From assembly GCF_900231835.1 (NCBI RefSeq), contig NZ_OCTN01000003.1:1-64000 (forward strand): a DNA stretch of 64,000 bases. The letters run 5' to 3'. This document shows, in pieces, positions 35,928-45,529 of this stretch. This stretch comes from Pontivivens marinum. Lineage in GTDB: Bacteria; Pseudomonadota; Alphaproteobacteria; Rhodobacterales; Rhodobacteraceae. The notes under the pieces were generated by a model. The model saw nothing but the letters and a program-made list of their open reading frames with translations. It searched no databases and was not told the origin of the DNA. The number at the start of each line of letters is the position of its first letter. The first letter of the stretch is position 1. Both the position numbers and the translations under genes were made by a program.

Positions 35928-36782
35928 ATGCCCCTTCGTACATTCACTTCCGCACTCGCCCTTACTCTGGCTGCTGGTCCGATGTTCGCCGCTGGCCACG
36001 CCGGCAATATGGGTTACGCCCTGGCTGATGACGGCAACACGCTGGTTGTCATGGCCGATATCGCAGCCCCCGGTGCAGTAGAAACTTTCGAGCTGTCCGA
36101 GGATCTGGACGCAATCGCATGGCGCCCTGTCACCAGTGAGCTGGTCGGCTTTGCCGGTGATAAAATCTTTACCGTGAACACCGCCACCGGTGAGCTGACC
36201 GATGTCGAGGCTACATTCCGCGAAGATACGATGATCGCGGCTGAGGCGACTGTCGCCTTTGACTTCAACAACGCAATCGACGCTGTGCGCGCCGTGTCCA
36301 CCGATGGCGACAACCTTGTCTATTTCCCCATCGGCTTTGGCGACAATGATGATCGTGCGAACGAGGTGCTGCGCTTTACCAATCTGGCCTATGCCGAGGG
36401 TGATGTCAGCGAAGGCGTTACGCCTATGATCTATGCCAACGCATATACCAATGCGATTGCAGGCATGACGGCTGAAACCACGTTCCAATACGCGCTGGAC
36501 GCAAATACCGAGGCGCTGGTTAGCCTTGCCAACAATGCAGGTACGCTGGAAACCATCGCGGCTGTGACGGTTGATGGTGTTGCGATGAACCTGTCGCATT
36601 GGGGCGGTTTCGACATCATCTCGCCCAGCGAGGGTGAGGATCACGCCTACGCAATCCTACAGGCAGAGGGTGCTGAGACAGCAGGCCTGTACGCGATTGA
36701 TCTGGAAACCGGTGCGGCAACCATGTTGGCCGACCTTGGAATGGGCGGGTTGAGCAGCTTCGCCGTGTCGATGGGCATGTAA
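35928..36782 (+). CDS. Exported DUF4394-like protein
   Basis: 284 residues from ATG at 35928, with AAAGGAA upstream. The signal peptide MPLRTFTSALALTLAAGPMFA fixes the start. The mature chain is acidic and beta-rich, with repeating blocks such as DGNTLVVMADIAAPGAVETFEL, DNLVYFPI, TTFQYALDANTEALVSLAN and AGLYAIDLETGAATMLADLG. These resemble the beta-propeller-like repeats of DUF4394 proteins. The role is unknown. The gene lies on the plus strand between glgB and glgC, breaking the glg run, and has its own terminator. Confidence 0.7.
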   Translation: MPLRTFTSALALTLAAGPMFAAGHAGNMGYALADDGNTLVVMADIAAPGAVETFELSEDLDAIAWRPVTSELVGFAGDKIFTVNTATGELTDVEATFREDTMIAAEATVAFDFNNAIDAVRAVSTDGDNLVYFPIGFGDNDDRANEVLRFTNLAYAEGDVSEGVTPMIYANAYTNAIAGMTAETTFQYALDANTEALVSLANNAGTLETIAAVTVDGVAMNLSHWGGFDIISPSEGEDHAYAILQAEGAETAGLYAIDLETGAATMLADLGMGGLSSFAVSMGM

Positions 36783-36802
36783 AATACAGCTCTCGATGCG
36801 AG

Positions 36803-36828
36803 AAGGGGCCCCACCGGGCCCCTTTTTT
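36803..36828 (+). terminator. Intrinsic terminator after the DUF4394 gene
   Basis: GGGGCCC at 36805-36811 pairs with GGGCCCC at 36816-36822 over a 4-base loop, followed by six T residues. Reading the other way there is only AAGAAG-type sequence, so it mainly serves the plus strand; glgB ends just beyond it. Confidence 0.88.
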
Positions 36829-36834
36829 GTGGGC

Positions 36835-39009
36835 CTAGCCCTGATATTCGAAATACATCGCCGATAGTGGTGGCAGGGTCAGCGTGATCTTCCCATCCGC
36901 GGCAGTCGCCCCGCCCAGATTGCCAACGCCAGAACCGCCATAGATTTGCGCGTCGGAATTCATCACCTCGGCCCAATGCCCGCTGAGGCGATCCGGCAGA
37001 TTGATGCCATATCCCTCATGCACATTCGGCGTCATATTGCAGACCACCAGAACCGGATTGCCCCCCGGCGCATGGCGCAACCATGCAAAGACCGAGTTTT
37101 CGGCATCGTCGCCCAGCACAATCTCGATCCCGTCCGGTTCGTTATCACGACCATGCAAAGCGGGCAGATCGCGGTACACCTTGTTCAGGTCGCGCACCAG
37201 ATCGCGCATCCCCTGCTTTAAGGGCTGATCCATCAGGTGCCAGTCGAGACCGCGTTCCTCGGTCCATTCCTGTTCCTGCGCAAATTCCTGCCCCATAAAC
37301 AGCAGCTTTTTGCCCGGATAGCCCCACATCAGCCCGTAATAAGCCCGCAAGTTCGCGTGCTTTTGCCATTCATCCCCGGGCATTTTCGCCAGCAGCGATC
37401 CCTTGCCGTGCACAACCTCATCATGGCTGAGCGGCAGGACGAAATTCTCGGTCATCGCGTAGTGGAAGGTAAACATCATCTCACCATGGTGATGTTTCCG
37501 ATAAATCGGGTCCTTGGACATGTATTCCAGCGTGTCGTGCATCCAGCCCATGTTCCATTTGAAACCAAAGCCCAGCCCCCCCGCATCGGTGGGCTGCGAC
37601 ACGCCGGGGAAGGCGGTGCTTTCCTCAGCTATCGTCATGATATTGGGATGCGCGGCGTAAACCGCCTCGTTCATGCGGCGGACAAAGGCGACAGCCTGCT
37701 TATTGACGTTTCCGCCCTCATCATTGGGAACCCACTCGCCCTCCTCACGCGAATAATCAAGGTACAGCATCGACGCGACCGCATCCACGCGCAGGCCGTC
37801 AATGTGATATTTCTCGGCCCAGAACAGCGCGTTGTTGACGAGGTAGTTCTCCACCTCCTTGCGCCCGAAATTATAGATCAGCGTGTTCCAGTCGGGATGG
37901 AATCCCTGCCGTGGGTCAGCGTGTTCATATAGCGCGGTGCCGTCAAATTTGCCCAAGCCATGCGCGTCTGTCGGGAAATGCGCGGGCACCCAATCAAGGA
38001 TCACACCCAGACCGGATTTATGCGCGCCGTCCATAAATCGAGCAAAGCCGTCAGGCTCTCCAAATCTGGCCGAGGGCGCATATAGCCCCGTGGTTTGATA
38101 GCCCCATGACGGGTCATAGGGATGTTCGGAGACCGGCAGGAATTCGATATGGGTGAACCCCATTTCAACGCAATAGGGGATCAGACGGTCCGCCATCGCA
38201 TCCCAGCTGAGGAAGCTGCCATCATCCGCGCGCTGCCAACTGCCCGGATGCACCTCATAGATCGAAACGGGCGTGCGGCGTTTATCAACCCCTGCCCAAT
38301 GGTCCAGATGCCCCTGATCCTGCCAATCATGATTGCCCAGCTTATGCACAATACTGGCGGTTGCAGGGCGGTATTCAGCGGCAAAGGCAAAGGGGTCCGC
38401 CTTTTGCGGCAACAGGTTTCCACCTGCGTCCACCAGCTCGTATTTATAGGACACACCGGCGGCGATGTCGGGGATAAAAATCTCCCACACACCAGTGGAG
38501 GCCCGCAGCCGCATCGCGTGCCTGCGGCCATCCCAGCCGTTGAAATCGCCAACAACAGAAACGCGGCGGGCATTTGGTGCCCACACGGCAAAGTTCGTGC
38601 CCTGCACCCCCTCATGCATGACGACCTGCGCGCCCATGCGGTCGAACAGGCGGGAATGGGAGCCCTCGTTATAAAGGTAGTCATCCATATCGCCCAGAAC
38701 GGGGGTAAAGGAATAGGGGTCTGTCACCACCCATTGCGCATCGGCATTGGACGCGATCAGCCGCACCGGCTGGTGCGTTTTCAGCGTCACGGCACCGTCG
38801 AAAAAGCCCTGCGGATCGCGGCAGGTCAGCGTACCGACATCTTGCCCCGACAATGTTTCAACGGACAGGTTTTGCGCAGCGGACACAAAGGCCCGCACGA
38901 TAAATCCGGTTGCTGTCTGGTGAACTCCCAGCAGGCCAAATGGATCGGAGTGAGTGCCAGAAAGTAGCGCCGCGATCGCATCACGGTCCGTAATTTCGGT
39001 ATTTGGCAT
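36835..39009 (-). CDS. glgB: 1,4-alpha-glucan branching enzyme
   Basis: 724 residues, the long form with an extra N-terminal domain. GTNFAVWAPNARRVSVVGDFNGWDG is split here as the CBM48 domain (about residues 135-230). The GH13 barrel has FLPVSEHPYDPSWGYQ, GLRVDAVASMLYLDY with the nucleophile, IMTIAEESTAFP with the acid and LSHDEVVHGKGSLL. It introduces alpha-1,6 branches into glycogen. AAGGAG lies 8 bases before the ATG. It follows glgP after a 116-base gap with a terminator-like hairpin. Confidence 0.95.
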   Translation of the reverse strand: MPNTEITDRDAIAALLSGTHSDPFGLLGVHQTATGFIVRAFVSAAQNLSVETLSGQDVGTLTCRDPQGFFDGAVTLKTHQPVRLIASNADAQWVVTDPYSFTPVLGDMDDYLYNEGSHSRLFDRMGAQVVMHEGVQGTNFAVWAPNARRVSVVGDFNGWDGRRHAMRLRASTGVWEIFIPDIAAGVSYKYELVDAGGNLLPQKADPFAFAAEYRPATASIVHKLGNHDWQDQGHLDHWAGVDKRRTPVSIYEVHPGSWQRADDGSFLSWDAMADRLIPYCVEMGFTHIEFLPVSEHPYDPSWGYQTTGLYAPSARFGEPDGFARFMDGAHKSGLGVILDWVPAHFPTDAHGLGKFDGTALYEHADPRQGFHPDWNTLIYNFGRKEVENYLVNNALFWAEKYHIDGLRVDAVASMLYLDYSREEGEWVPNDEGGNVNKQAVAFVRRMNEAVYAAHPNIMTIAEESTAFPGVSQPTDAGGLGFGFKWNMGWMHDTLEYMSKDPIYRKHHHGEMMFTFHYAMTENFVLPLSHDEVVHGKGSLLAKMPGDEWQKHANLRAYYGLMWGYPGKKLLFMGQEFAQEQEWTEERGLDWHLMDQPLKQGMRDLVRDLNKVYRDLPALHGRDNEPDGIEIVLGDDAENSVFAWLRHAPGGNPVLVVCNMTPNVHEGYGINLPDRLSGHWAEVMNSDAQIYGGSGVGNLGGATAADGKITLTLPPLSAMYFEYQG

Positions 39010-39065
39010 ATGGTAACTCCTTCAGATCGCTCTGACCGTCACCTAGTGCGCTGTGTTAAGCAATC

Positions 39066-39092
39066 AAAAACAGTGCACCATGAAATGGTGCA
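39066..39092 (-). terminator. Hairpin with T run between glgP and glgB
   Basis: On the minus strand TGCACCAT pairs with ATGGTGCA over a 3-base loop and is followed 3 bases later by TTTTT. It starts about 30 bases after the glgP stop and ends about 55 bases before glgB. It looks like a terminator or attenuator that lowers read-through from glgP into glgB. A second small hairpin (CCGCG/CGCGG) lies at about 39096-39111. Confidence 0.5.
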
Positions 39093-39125
39093 AACCCGCG
39101 CCGTGACGCGGATTTGCCCACCCGA

Positions 39126-41600
39126 TTATGGCAGTACGTTCCAGATTTCGCGCGCATATTGACGAATTGTGCGGTCAGAGCTGAAATACCCCATCCGCGC
39201 CGTATTGCGGATCGCCATACCAGCCCAACGTGGTTTGTCATGCCAGATCCGGTCAACGTCACGCTGTGCCGCAGAATAGGAATCGAAGTCGGCGGCCAGC
39301 ATGAACCAATCGCTCATCCGGATGCCGCCAATCAGATCGCGATAGCGGAATGGGTCCTGTGGAGAGAAGATACCGTTTTCAATCGCACTGAGCGCTTGTG
39401 CCAGCTCAGGTGAGCCCGCAATGACCTCCTCCGGATTATAGCCGCCTGCCCGCTTTGCCGCGACCTCATCAGCCGTCATACCGAAGATCACGATGTTTTC
39501 CGCGCCCAGATGTTCGCGCATTTCAACATTCGCACCGTCCAAGGTGCCGATGGTTAGCGCGCCGTTCAGGCCGAACTTCATGTTGCCGGTGCCCGATGCC
39601 TCCATCCCCGCGGTGGAGATTTGCTCGCTAAGGTCAGCAGCAGGAACCATCACCTCAGCCAAGGAGACGTTGTAGTTTGGCAGGAACGCCACCTTTAGCA
39701 CATCACGTGTTGCCGGATCGGCATTGATGATTTTCGCCACATCGCCGGCCAGTTTGATGATCAGCTTGGCATTGTGATAGCTGGCTGCCGCCTTACCCGC
39801 GAACACTTTGACCCGTGGTGCCCATGCACGTTCGGGATGCGAACGGATCTGGTGGTACAGGGCGACCGTCTCAACAATGTTGAGCAATTGGCGCTTATAT
39901 TCGTGGATACGTTTGATCTGAATATCGAACATCATCGACGGGTCGATGGCGATGCCCATGCGGTCCTGTACCAGATTGGACAGGGCTACCTTGTTCTGGT
40001 GCTTGATCGCGGTAAAGCGTTCCTGAACACCGGCGTCATCGGCCACATCATTCAGGGCCAGCAGACCGTCAAGGTCCGACATAATGCCATCGCCAGCAAC
40101 CTCACGCGCCAGATCGTACAGATCGGGGTTTATCTGCATCAACCAGCGGCGCGGGGTCACGCCATTGGTTTTGTTATTAATACGCAGCGGGTAAAGCTGA
40201 TGCAGATCGCGGAACACGGTCTGTTTCATCAGATCGGTATGCAGGCCGGACACACCGTTGATCGAGTGTGCGCCAACAAAGGCAAGGTTGCCCATCCGCA
40301 CGCGGCGGCTGCCATTCTCATCAATCAGGCTCATCGCGGAGATTTGCTCATCCTCGAACGTGCCGGTTGCGCGGGCCTCCATCAGAACGCGCGCGTTGAT
40401 CTTATAGATCAGCTGCATGTGGCGCGGCAGCAAACGCTCGAACAACGGGATCGGCCAGCTTTCCAATGCCTCGGGCAGCAAGGTGTGGTTGGTGTAGGCG
40501 AAGGTACGCTTCGTCATGTCCCATGCCAGATCGAAATCGACGTTATAATCGTCAATCAACAGGCGCATCAGCTCCGCAACGCTGACCGCAGGGTGTGTGT
40601 CATTCAACTGGATCGCCGCCTTGTCCGGCAGCGAGGTGATGCGGCCAAACTGGCTCATATGACGGCGCAGGATGTCCTGTAGCGATGCGGAGGAGAAGAA
40701 ATATTCCTGACGCAGGCGCAGTTCCTGCCCTGCCTCCGTCTCATCCGCGGGGTACAGAACGCGGCTCAACGCCTCGGCCTTGTTGCTGTCATGCAATGCG
40801 CCGATATGGTCGCCCGCGTTGAATTTGCCCAGCAGGATCGGGTCAACAGGTTCGGCGCGCCACAGGCGCAGGGTGTTCACCCGCTTGGCCTGCCAGCCCA
40901 CGATGGGGGTATCAAATGCCTCAGCGATGAAGCGTTCCGAAGGCGTCCACGTGCAGGCGTCATCCTCGCCTATTTCAATGCTGCCGCCAAAGCCGATATC
41001 ATATGCGCTCTCACGCCGCTCGAACTCCCACGGGTTGCCGTGCTCCAGCCAGGTTTCGGGCAGCTCAACCTGCCAGCCATCGCTGATTTCCTGCCGGAAC
41101 ATGCCGTTTTGATAGCGGATACCATAGCCGTAAGCGGGAATATCGACGCTGGCCATGCTCTCCATAAAACACGCGGCCAAACGGCCAAGGCCACCATTGC
41201 CCAGCGCGGCATCCGGTTCCAGCTGGCGGATCAAATCCAGATCAACGCCCAGCTCGCCCAATGCTTCCTGCATCTCATCGACCAGACCCAAATTGGTCAT
41301 GGCATCACGCATCAGACGCCCGATCAGGAATTCGAGGCTTAGGTAATAGACCCGCTTCCCCTCGCGCCGATATGTATCGCGGGTGCTTTCCATCCACTTG
41401 GTCACAACGCGGTCGCGGACCACCAGAATAACAGCTGTCAGCCAATCGTCCTGCGTTGCGACGGTCGCATCCTTGCCCAAACGATAGGTTAGGCGGTCAA
41501 CGATATCACCAGCCAGACGTGCAGGGTCCGATGATTTAGGTGTTGGTTCCAGCAACGGTCCGCCTAAAGTAGAAGTGTTTGTGGTCTGCGAATTGGTCAT
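39126..41600 (-). CDS. glgP: Glycogen phosphorylase
   Basis: 824 residues from ATG at 41600; the frame is open 25 codons upstream, but GGGAA stands well placed for the chosen start. GT35 motifs: VYYLSLEFLIGRLMRDAM, EPDAALGNGGLGRLAACFMES, NDTHPAVSVAEL, and the PLP site EASGTGNMKFGLNGALTIGT with its lysine. It releases glucose-1-phosphate from glycogen ends. The gene is divergent from the GH13 gene at 41812, with 211 bases between them. Confidence 0.96.
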   Translation of the reverse strand: MTNSQTTNTSTLGGPLLEPTPKSSDPARLAGDIVDRLTYRLGKDATVATQDDWLTAVILVVRDRVVTKWMESTRDTYRREGKRVYYLSLEFLIGRLMRDAMTNLGLVDEMQEALGELGVDLDLIRQLEPDAALGNGGLGRLAACFMESMASVDIPAYGYGIRYQNGMFRQEISDGWQVELPETWLEHGNPWEFERRESAYDIGFGGSIEIGEDDACTWTPSERFIAEAFDTPIVGWQAKRVNTLRLWRAEPVDPILLGKFNAGDHIGALHDSNKAEALSRVLYPADETEAGQELRLRQEYFFSSASLQDILRRHMSQFGRITSLPDKAAIQLNDTHPAVSVAELMRLLIDDYNVDFDLAWDMTKRTFAYTNHTLLPEALESWPIPLFERLLPRHMQLIYKINARVLMEARATGTFEDEQISAMSLIDENGSRRVRMGNLAFVGAHSINGVSGLHTDLMKQTVFRDLHQLYPLRINNKTNGVTPRRWLMQINPDLYDLAREVAGDGIMSDLDGLLALNDVADDAGVQERFTAIKHQNKVALSNLVQDRMGIAIDPSMMFDIQIKRIHEYKRQLLNIVETVALYHQIRSHPERAWAPRVKVFAGKAAASYHNAKLIIKLAGDVAKIINADPATRDVLKVAFLPNYNVSLAEVMVPAADLSEQISTAGMEASGTGNMKFGLNGALTIGTLDGANVEMREHLGAENIVIFGMTADEVAAKRAGGYNPEEVIAGSPELAQALSAIENGIFSPQDPFRYRDLIGGIRMSDWFMLAADFDSYSAAQRDVDRIWHDKPRWAGMAIRNTARMGYFSSDRTIRQYAREIWNVLP

Positions 41601-41712
41601 GTCAGGGTTCCCGCATCTGGGGCGGCACTGGCCGGGCTGAAAGTTCATGGACGATAGGCTTGCTTCATGTTGCATTGCAAGAGGATCGGGGAAATGTACC
41701 TATGATTCACCC

Positions 41713-41724
41713 CAAACCGGTTTG
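41713..41724. promoter_or_regulatory. 12-bp palindrome CAAACCGGTTTG, candidate LacI-type operator
   Basis: A perfect even palindrome with a central CG, the form used by LacI-family repressors. It lies 113 bases before the glgP start and 88 bases before the divergent GH13 start. A TTGACG at 41754-41759 could be the -35 of the GH13 promoter, although its -10 (TACATC) is weak. A shared sugar-responsive control of both genes is inference; no LacI gene is in the window. Confidence 0.45.
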
Positions 41725-41811
41725 AAGTGTGATATATTTTTACAAGCCCATATTTGACGAAAACCAACGCCCCGATACATCTACAACAGAACACCGGGTC
41801 AGGAGCGCGCG

Positions 41812-44160
41812 ATGATACAACGCAATGAAACCTCAACCGCCGCACTGCTAGACTGGCTGGATGGATTGCTGGGCAGTTACCAGCCCGCCTTTGACGTGCA
41901 GCAGGTGATTGCACCGCGCGTCGGCGCGCATCAGCGCGACAGCCATGCGGAATTCGTTTTCTGGACGCCCGAGCTGCTGGAGCAGCGTGTGCCTGCGGGC
42001 GATGTGTTTCTGGAATGTCTGGAACCCCAAACGCCCCCCGATCTGGCCCGCGCACGGCAACAGGCCAGTTTCAAACGCACACGCATCCCGATGGAGCGGG
42101 CAGAGGCCTATTCCTTTGTCTGCGTTGACGGCCTGACCGCGGGATCACGCGACCAAATCGGCACGTTCTACCGGCTGGTCTGGCGGGATACGGCGGGGGA
42201 TTGGCATCAGATCTTGGACCCGATGGCGTGGTCCCTGCCCTATGGCGCCTTTGCCCCGGCAGAATTTTACGACATCGCATCGTTGCAACATGATCGCGCC
42301 GATACCGAATATTGGCAGGCCCAAAACACCGCTGAGGTGGTCAAACTGGGCCCGCCCGTAAACATCCAGCAAATCCACGTCCCCACCGCGACGGCGGGTG
42401 GAACGCTTGCGTCATTAGCCACGCTGTATAACCGGTTGGCGGAAAAGGTTCGCGCCGGTCTGCCGCTGGAACCGTCCGAGCGGCTATTCGCCGGCTATGA
42501 CGCCGTGCAATTGCTGCCCGTAGAACCCACCACCGTTTACGAGGCCGGGCCCGGTTTTTGGCAGGAGGAGGAAGACGGCGATCTGCTACAGGTCGATCTG
42601 ACCCGCCCCGACACCACCAATTGGGGCTATGATGTGGTGATCGCAGGCATGGCCACGGTGAACCCCTGTCTGCTGGAAACCGGTCGGCCGGATGAGTTGG
42701 TGGACTTTGCCTGCGCGCTGCACAACTTCCCCCGCCCCAAGCGTTTGATCCTCGACGTGGTGTTTGGCCACTCGGACAATCAGGGCACCGATGTTCTGAA
42801 TTCCAACTGGTTTGCCGGCCCGAATATGTACGGCCAGAACATGAACTACAAAAACCCGACGGTTCGTGCGCTGATGCTGGAATTGCAGCGTCGCAAGGTG
42901 AATTTCGGTGCGGATGGCGTGCGTGTTGACGGCGCGCAGGATTTCAAATGGTGGGACGCCGAGGCGGAAACCCTGCGTCACGATGACGAATACCTGCAAT
43001 CCATGGCTGACATTGTGCAGGACGTTGCAGGCACGAAATACCGCCCGTGGTTTATCTTTGAGGATGGCCGCCCATGGCCGCAGGAGGATTGGGAGCTTAG
43101 CTCCACCTATCGCGCAGTGATCGACGGGCAGCGGGACGAGGACGTGTTCCAATGGGGGCCGCTGACCTTTGCCCATAACACGCCGTTTCTTTATGGCTTC
43201 TGGCCGTCAAAATGGTGGCGCATCCGTGAGATTTTGAACCACGGCTCCAACTGGATTTCCGGCTGTGCCAACCACGATACGCTGCGCCGTGGCACGCAGG
43301 TGGATACCAAGCTGAACGTGAACACCCGCCTAGGCCAAACCCGCATGGAGATTCTGGACAAGGCATATGACAACCCCGCCATCCAACTGGTCACCTATGC
43401 TGCCTTCCCCGGTGTGCCGATGGATTTCCTGAACGCCTCTGCCCGTGCCTCATGGGGGTTTATCCGCAATCAGGACGATAAATACGGCGTAAAGGTTGTG
43501 GCAGAGGAGGCGATCAGCCTGAAATGGCAGGTCGATGAATATAGCTATAGCCTGCCGCAGAGCTTTCCACGGCTAAAGGCAATGGGGTTCGAAACCCGTG
43601 ACAGCCTTGCCCGCTTTATGGAATTCCTGCCCGCCTTGGTCGAGGTGACGGATTACGATCTGAACGTGATTGCCAAGCTGCTGGCCGAGGTTGATCCCAT
43701 GCTGGACGGTCCGCGCCCGCTAACGGTCCAGGTGCTCAAGGAAATAGCACGCGCGTGGATGGATGACATGCACGAATATTGCAACGTCGCCCGTCATCAC
43801 AGCCTGCTGAGTGAGACGCAAACCGAATTTAACCACCAACTGCGCGATTTTCGCCGCGCCCGCCCATGGCTACGCGACAATCTGGGTGACCGCGACCGGT
43901 TCGATTATCAGCGTCCGGTGAATGGCACGGTTCTGTTCAGCTCTCTACGTCATGGGCCGGATGGCGAGCAGGTCTTTATGGTCGCGCATATGGAGGGCGG
44001 CCCGACCGAGGAATTCGACCCCTTGCGCATGCCTATTCAGGGGCTAGAGGGGTTCGGCTGGCAGGTTGCCTTGCGCACCACACCGATTGGCGATGATTTT
44101 ATCGGCGGACCACTATCCCTGCACGATTCAATGGGGCTGGTTTATACACGACAGCTATAA
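41812..44160 (+). CDS. GH13-like hydrolase, candidate glucosylglycerol hydrolase
   Basis: 782 residues; GGAG precedes the ATG. A divergent N-terminal 230 residues is followed by an alpha-amylase-type barrel: RLILDVVFGHSDNQG (region I), GVRVDGAQDFKWW (nucleophile Asp), PWFIFEDGRPWPQEDW (acid Glu) and GCANHDTLRRGTQ (region IV). It thus has a full catalytic set. The overall sequence, with NSNWFAGPNMYGQNMNYKNP and the long C-terminal domain, is unlike amylases and resembles what I recall of the glucosylglycerol hydrolase (GghA) group that breaks the osmolyte glucosylglycerol. There is no signal peptide. If right, it would recycle a compatible solute. It stands alone, divergent from glgP. Confidence 0.6.
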   Translation: MIQRNETSTAALLDWLDGLLGSYQPAFDVQQVIAPRVGAHQRDSHAEFVFWTPELLEQRVPAGDVFLECLEPQTPPDLARARQQASFKRTRIPMERAEAYSFVCVDGLTAGSRDQIGTFYRLVWRDTAGDWHQILDPMAWSLPYGAFAPAEFYDIASLQHDRADTEYWQAQNTAEVVKLGPPVNIQQIHVPTATAGGTLASLATLYNRLAEKVRAGLPLEPSERLFAGYDAVQLLPVEPTTVYEAGPGFWQEEEDGDLLQVDLTRPDTTNWGYDVVIAGMATVNPCLLETGRPDELVDFACALHNFPRPKRLILDVVFGHSDNQGTDVLNSNWFAGPNMYGQNMNYKNPTVRALMLELQRRKVNFGADGVRVDGAQDFKWWDAEAETLRHDDEYLQSMADIVQDVAGTKYRPWFIFEDGRPWPQEDWELSSTYRAVIDGQRDEDVFQWGPLTFAHNTPFLYGFWPSKWWRIREILNHGSNWISGCANHDTLRRGTQVDTKLNVNTRLGQTRMEILDKAYDNPAIQLVTYAAFPGVPMDFLNASARASWGFIRNQDDKYGVKVVAEEAISLKWQVDEYSYSLPQSFPRLKAMGFETRDSLARFMEFLPALVEVTDYDLNVIAKLLAEVDPMLDGPRPLTVQVLKEIARAWMDDMHEYCNVARHHSLLSETQTEFNHQLRDFRRARPWLRDNLGDRDRFDYQRPVNGTVLFSSLRHGPDGEQVFMVAHMEGGPTEEFDPLRMPIQGLEGFGWQVALRTTPIGDDFIGGPLSLHDSMGLVYTRQL

Positions 44161-44299
44161 TACCGCGGCCAGCATGCACCGGACAGGGCGAAGGCAACAC
44201 GATCAGTCGGCAGCAATCGGATAAAAGCACGATTCTGTCGTTGCCCTTACCCTGCGCCATCGACATAAAGCTGCAACCCCTTGCAAAACCGGACCTGCC

Positions 44300-45529
44300 A
44301 TGACCGAAGAGTTCTACCGCATCAAACGCCTGCCCCCTTACGTCTTTGCGGAAGTGAACAGGCTCAAAGCAGAGTATCGTGCAGGTGGCATGGACATCAT
44401 CGACTTTGGCATGGGCAATCCGGACATGGATACGCCCAGCCATATCGTTGAAAAACTGGTTGAAACGGTGCGCAAACCGCGCACCCACCGCTATTCCTCG
44501 TCCAAGGGCATTCCCGGATTGCGCAAGGCACAGGCAGGCTATTACGCACGCCGCTTTGGTGTGAAGCTGAACCCAGAGACGGAGGTCATCGCGACCCTCG
44601 GCTCAAAGGAAGGCTTGGCCAACCTCGCCATGGCAATCACCGCACCCGGTGACGTGATGCTGGTGCCGAACCCGTCTTACCCGATCCACCCTTACGGCTT
44701 TATGATTGCAGGCGGCACGCTGCGCCACATTCAGACGCTGGTGGATGGTAAGTTCGAGCCCGAGGCATATCTGCGCCAGTTGGAACAGGCCGTCATCCAT
44801 TCGGTGCCAAAACCGGTTGCCGTTGTTGTCAGCTTCCCGTCCAACCCGACGGCGCAGGTTACTGACCTCGACTTTTACCGTGATCTGGTCAAGTTCGCGA
44901 AAAAGCACCACCTTTGGCTGTTGTCCGATCTGGCCTATTCCGAGATTTATTTTGACGGCAATCCGCCCCCCTCGCTGCTACAGATTGAGGGCGCGAAGGA
45001 TATCGCCGTTGAATTCACTTCCTTGTCCAAAACCTATGCCATGCCCGGTTGGCGCATGGGCTTTGCCGTAGGCAATGAACGGTTGATCGGCGCGCTGGCG
45101 CGGATCAAATCCTATCTGGATTACGGCGCGTTCACGCCCATTCAGGTTGCGGCCGCCGCCGCGCTGAACGGACCTGATGATTGCATCGAGGAAATTCGCG
45201 GCATCTACCGGTCGCGCCGCGATACGCTGGTGGAATCCTTTGGCCGCGCTGGCCTTGATATCCCGTCCCCACCCGCAACGATGTTCGCATGGGCTCCCGT
45301 GCCAGAGAAGTTCCGCCATCTAGGCTCCATGGAGTTTTCCAAGATCCTGCTGCGCGAAGCCGAGGTTGCAGTTTCCCCCGGCGTCGGGTTTGGTGAGTAT
45401 GGAGAGGGATATATCCGCCTCGGCCTCGTGGAAAACGAGCAGCGCATCCGTCAGGCAGCGCGCAACGTCCGCAGGGTGATGGAGGATTCGGATCGTATCC
45501 TCGCTGAATATCAAGGGGCCGATGAATGA
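44300..45529 (+). CDS. Class I aminotransferase, AlaC/LL-DAP-aminotransferase-like
   Basis: 409 residues. FGMGNPDMDTP is the substrate loop, YPIHPYGFMI contacts PLP, FPSNPTAQV carries the NP pair, the PLP lysine lies in SLSKTYAMPGWRMGF, and RLGLVENEQRIRQA carries the C-terminal arginine. The subgroup includes AlaC (glutamate-pyruvate) and enzymes labelled LL-diaminopimelate aminotransferase; the choice cannot be made by eye. In many alphaproteobacteria hom (homoserine dehydrogenase) follows; here it does not. The stop overlaps the rraB-like start as ATGA. An imperfect 15-bp inverted repeat (CAGGGCGAAGGCAAC and its partner about 50 bases away) lies upstream in 44161-44299. Confidence 0.88.
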   Translation: MTEEFYRIKRLPPYVFAEVNRLKAEYRAGGMDIIDFGMGNPDMDTPSHIVEKLVETVRKPRTHRYSSSKGIPGLRKAQAGYYARRFGVKLNPETEVIATLGSKEGLANLAMAITAPGDVMLVPNPSYPIHPYGFMIAGGTLRHIQTLVDGKFEPEAYLRQLEQAVIHSVPKPVAVVVSFPSNPTAQVTDLDFYRDLVKFAKKHHLWLLSDLAYSEIYFDGNPPPSLLQIEGAKDIAVEFTSLSKTYAMPGWRMGFAVGNERLIGALARIKSYLDYGAFTPIQVAAAAALNGPDDCIEEIRGIYRSRRDTLVESFGRAGLDIPSPPATMFAWAPVPEKFRHLGSMEFSKILLREAEVAVSPGVGFGEYGEGYIRLGLVENEQRIRQAARNVRRVMEDSDRILAEYQGADE

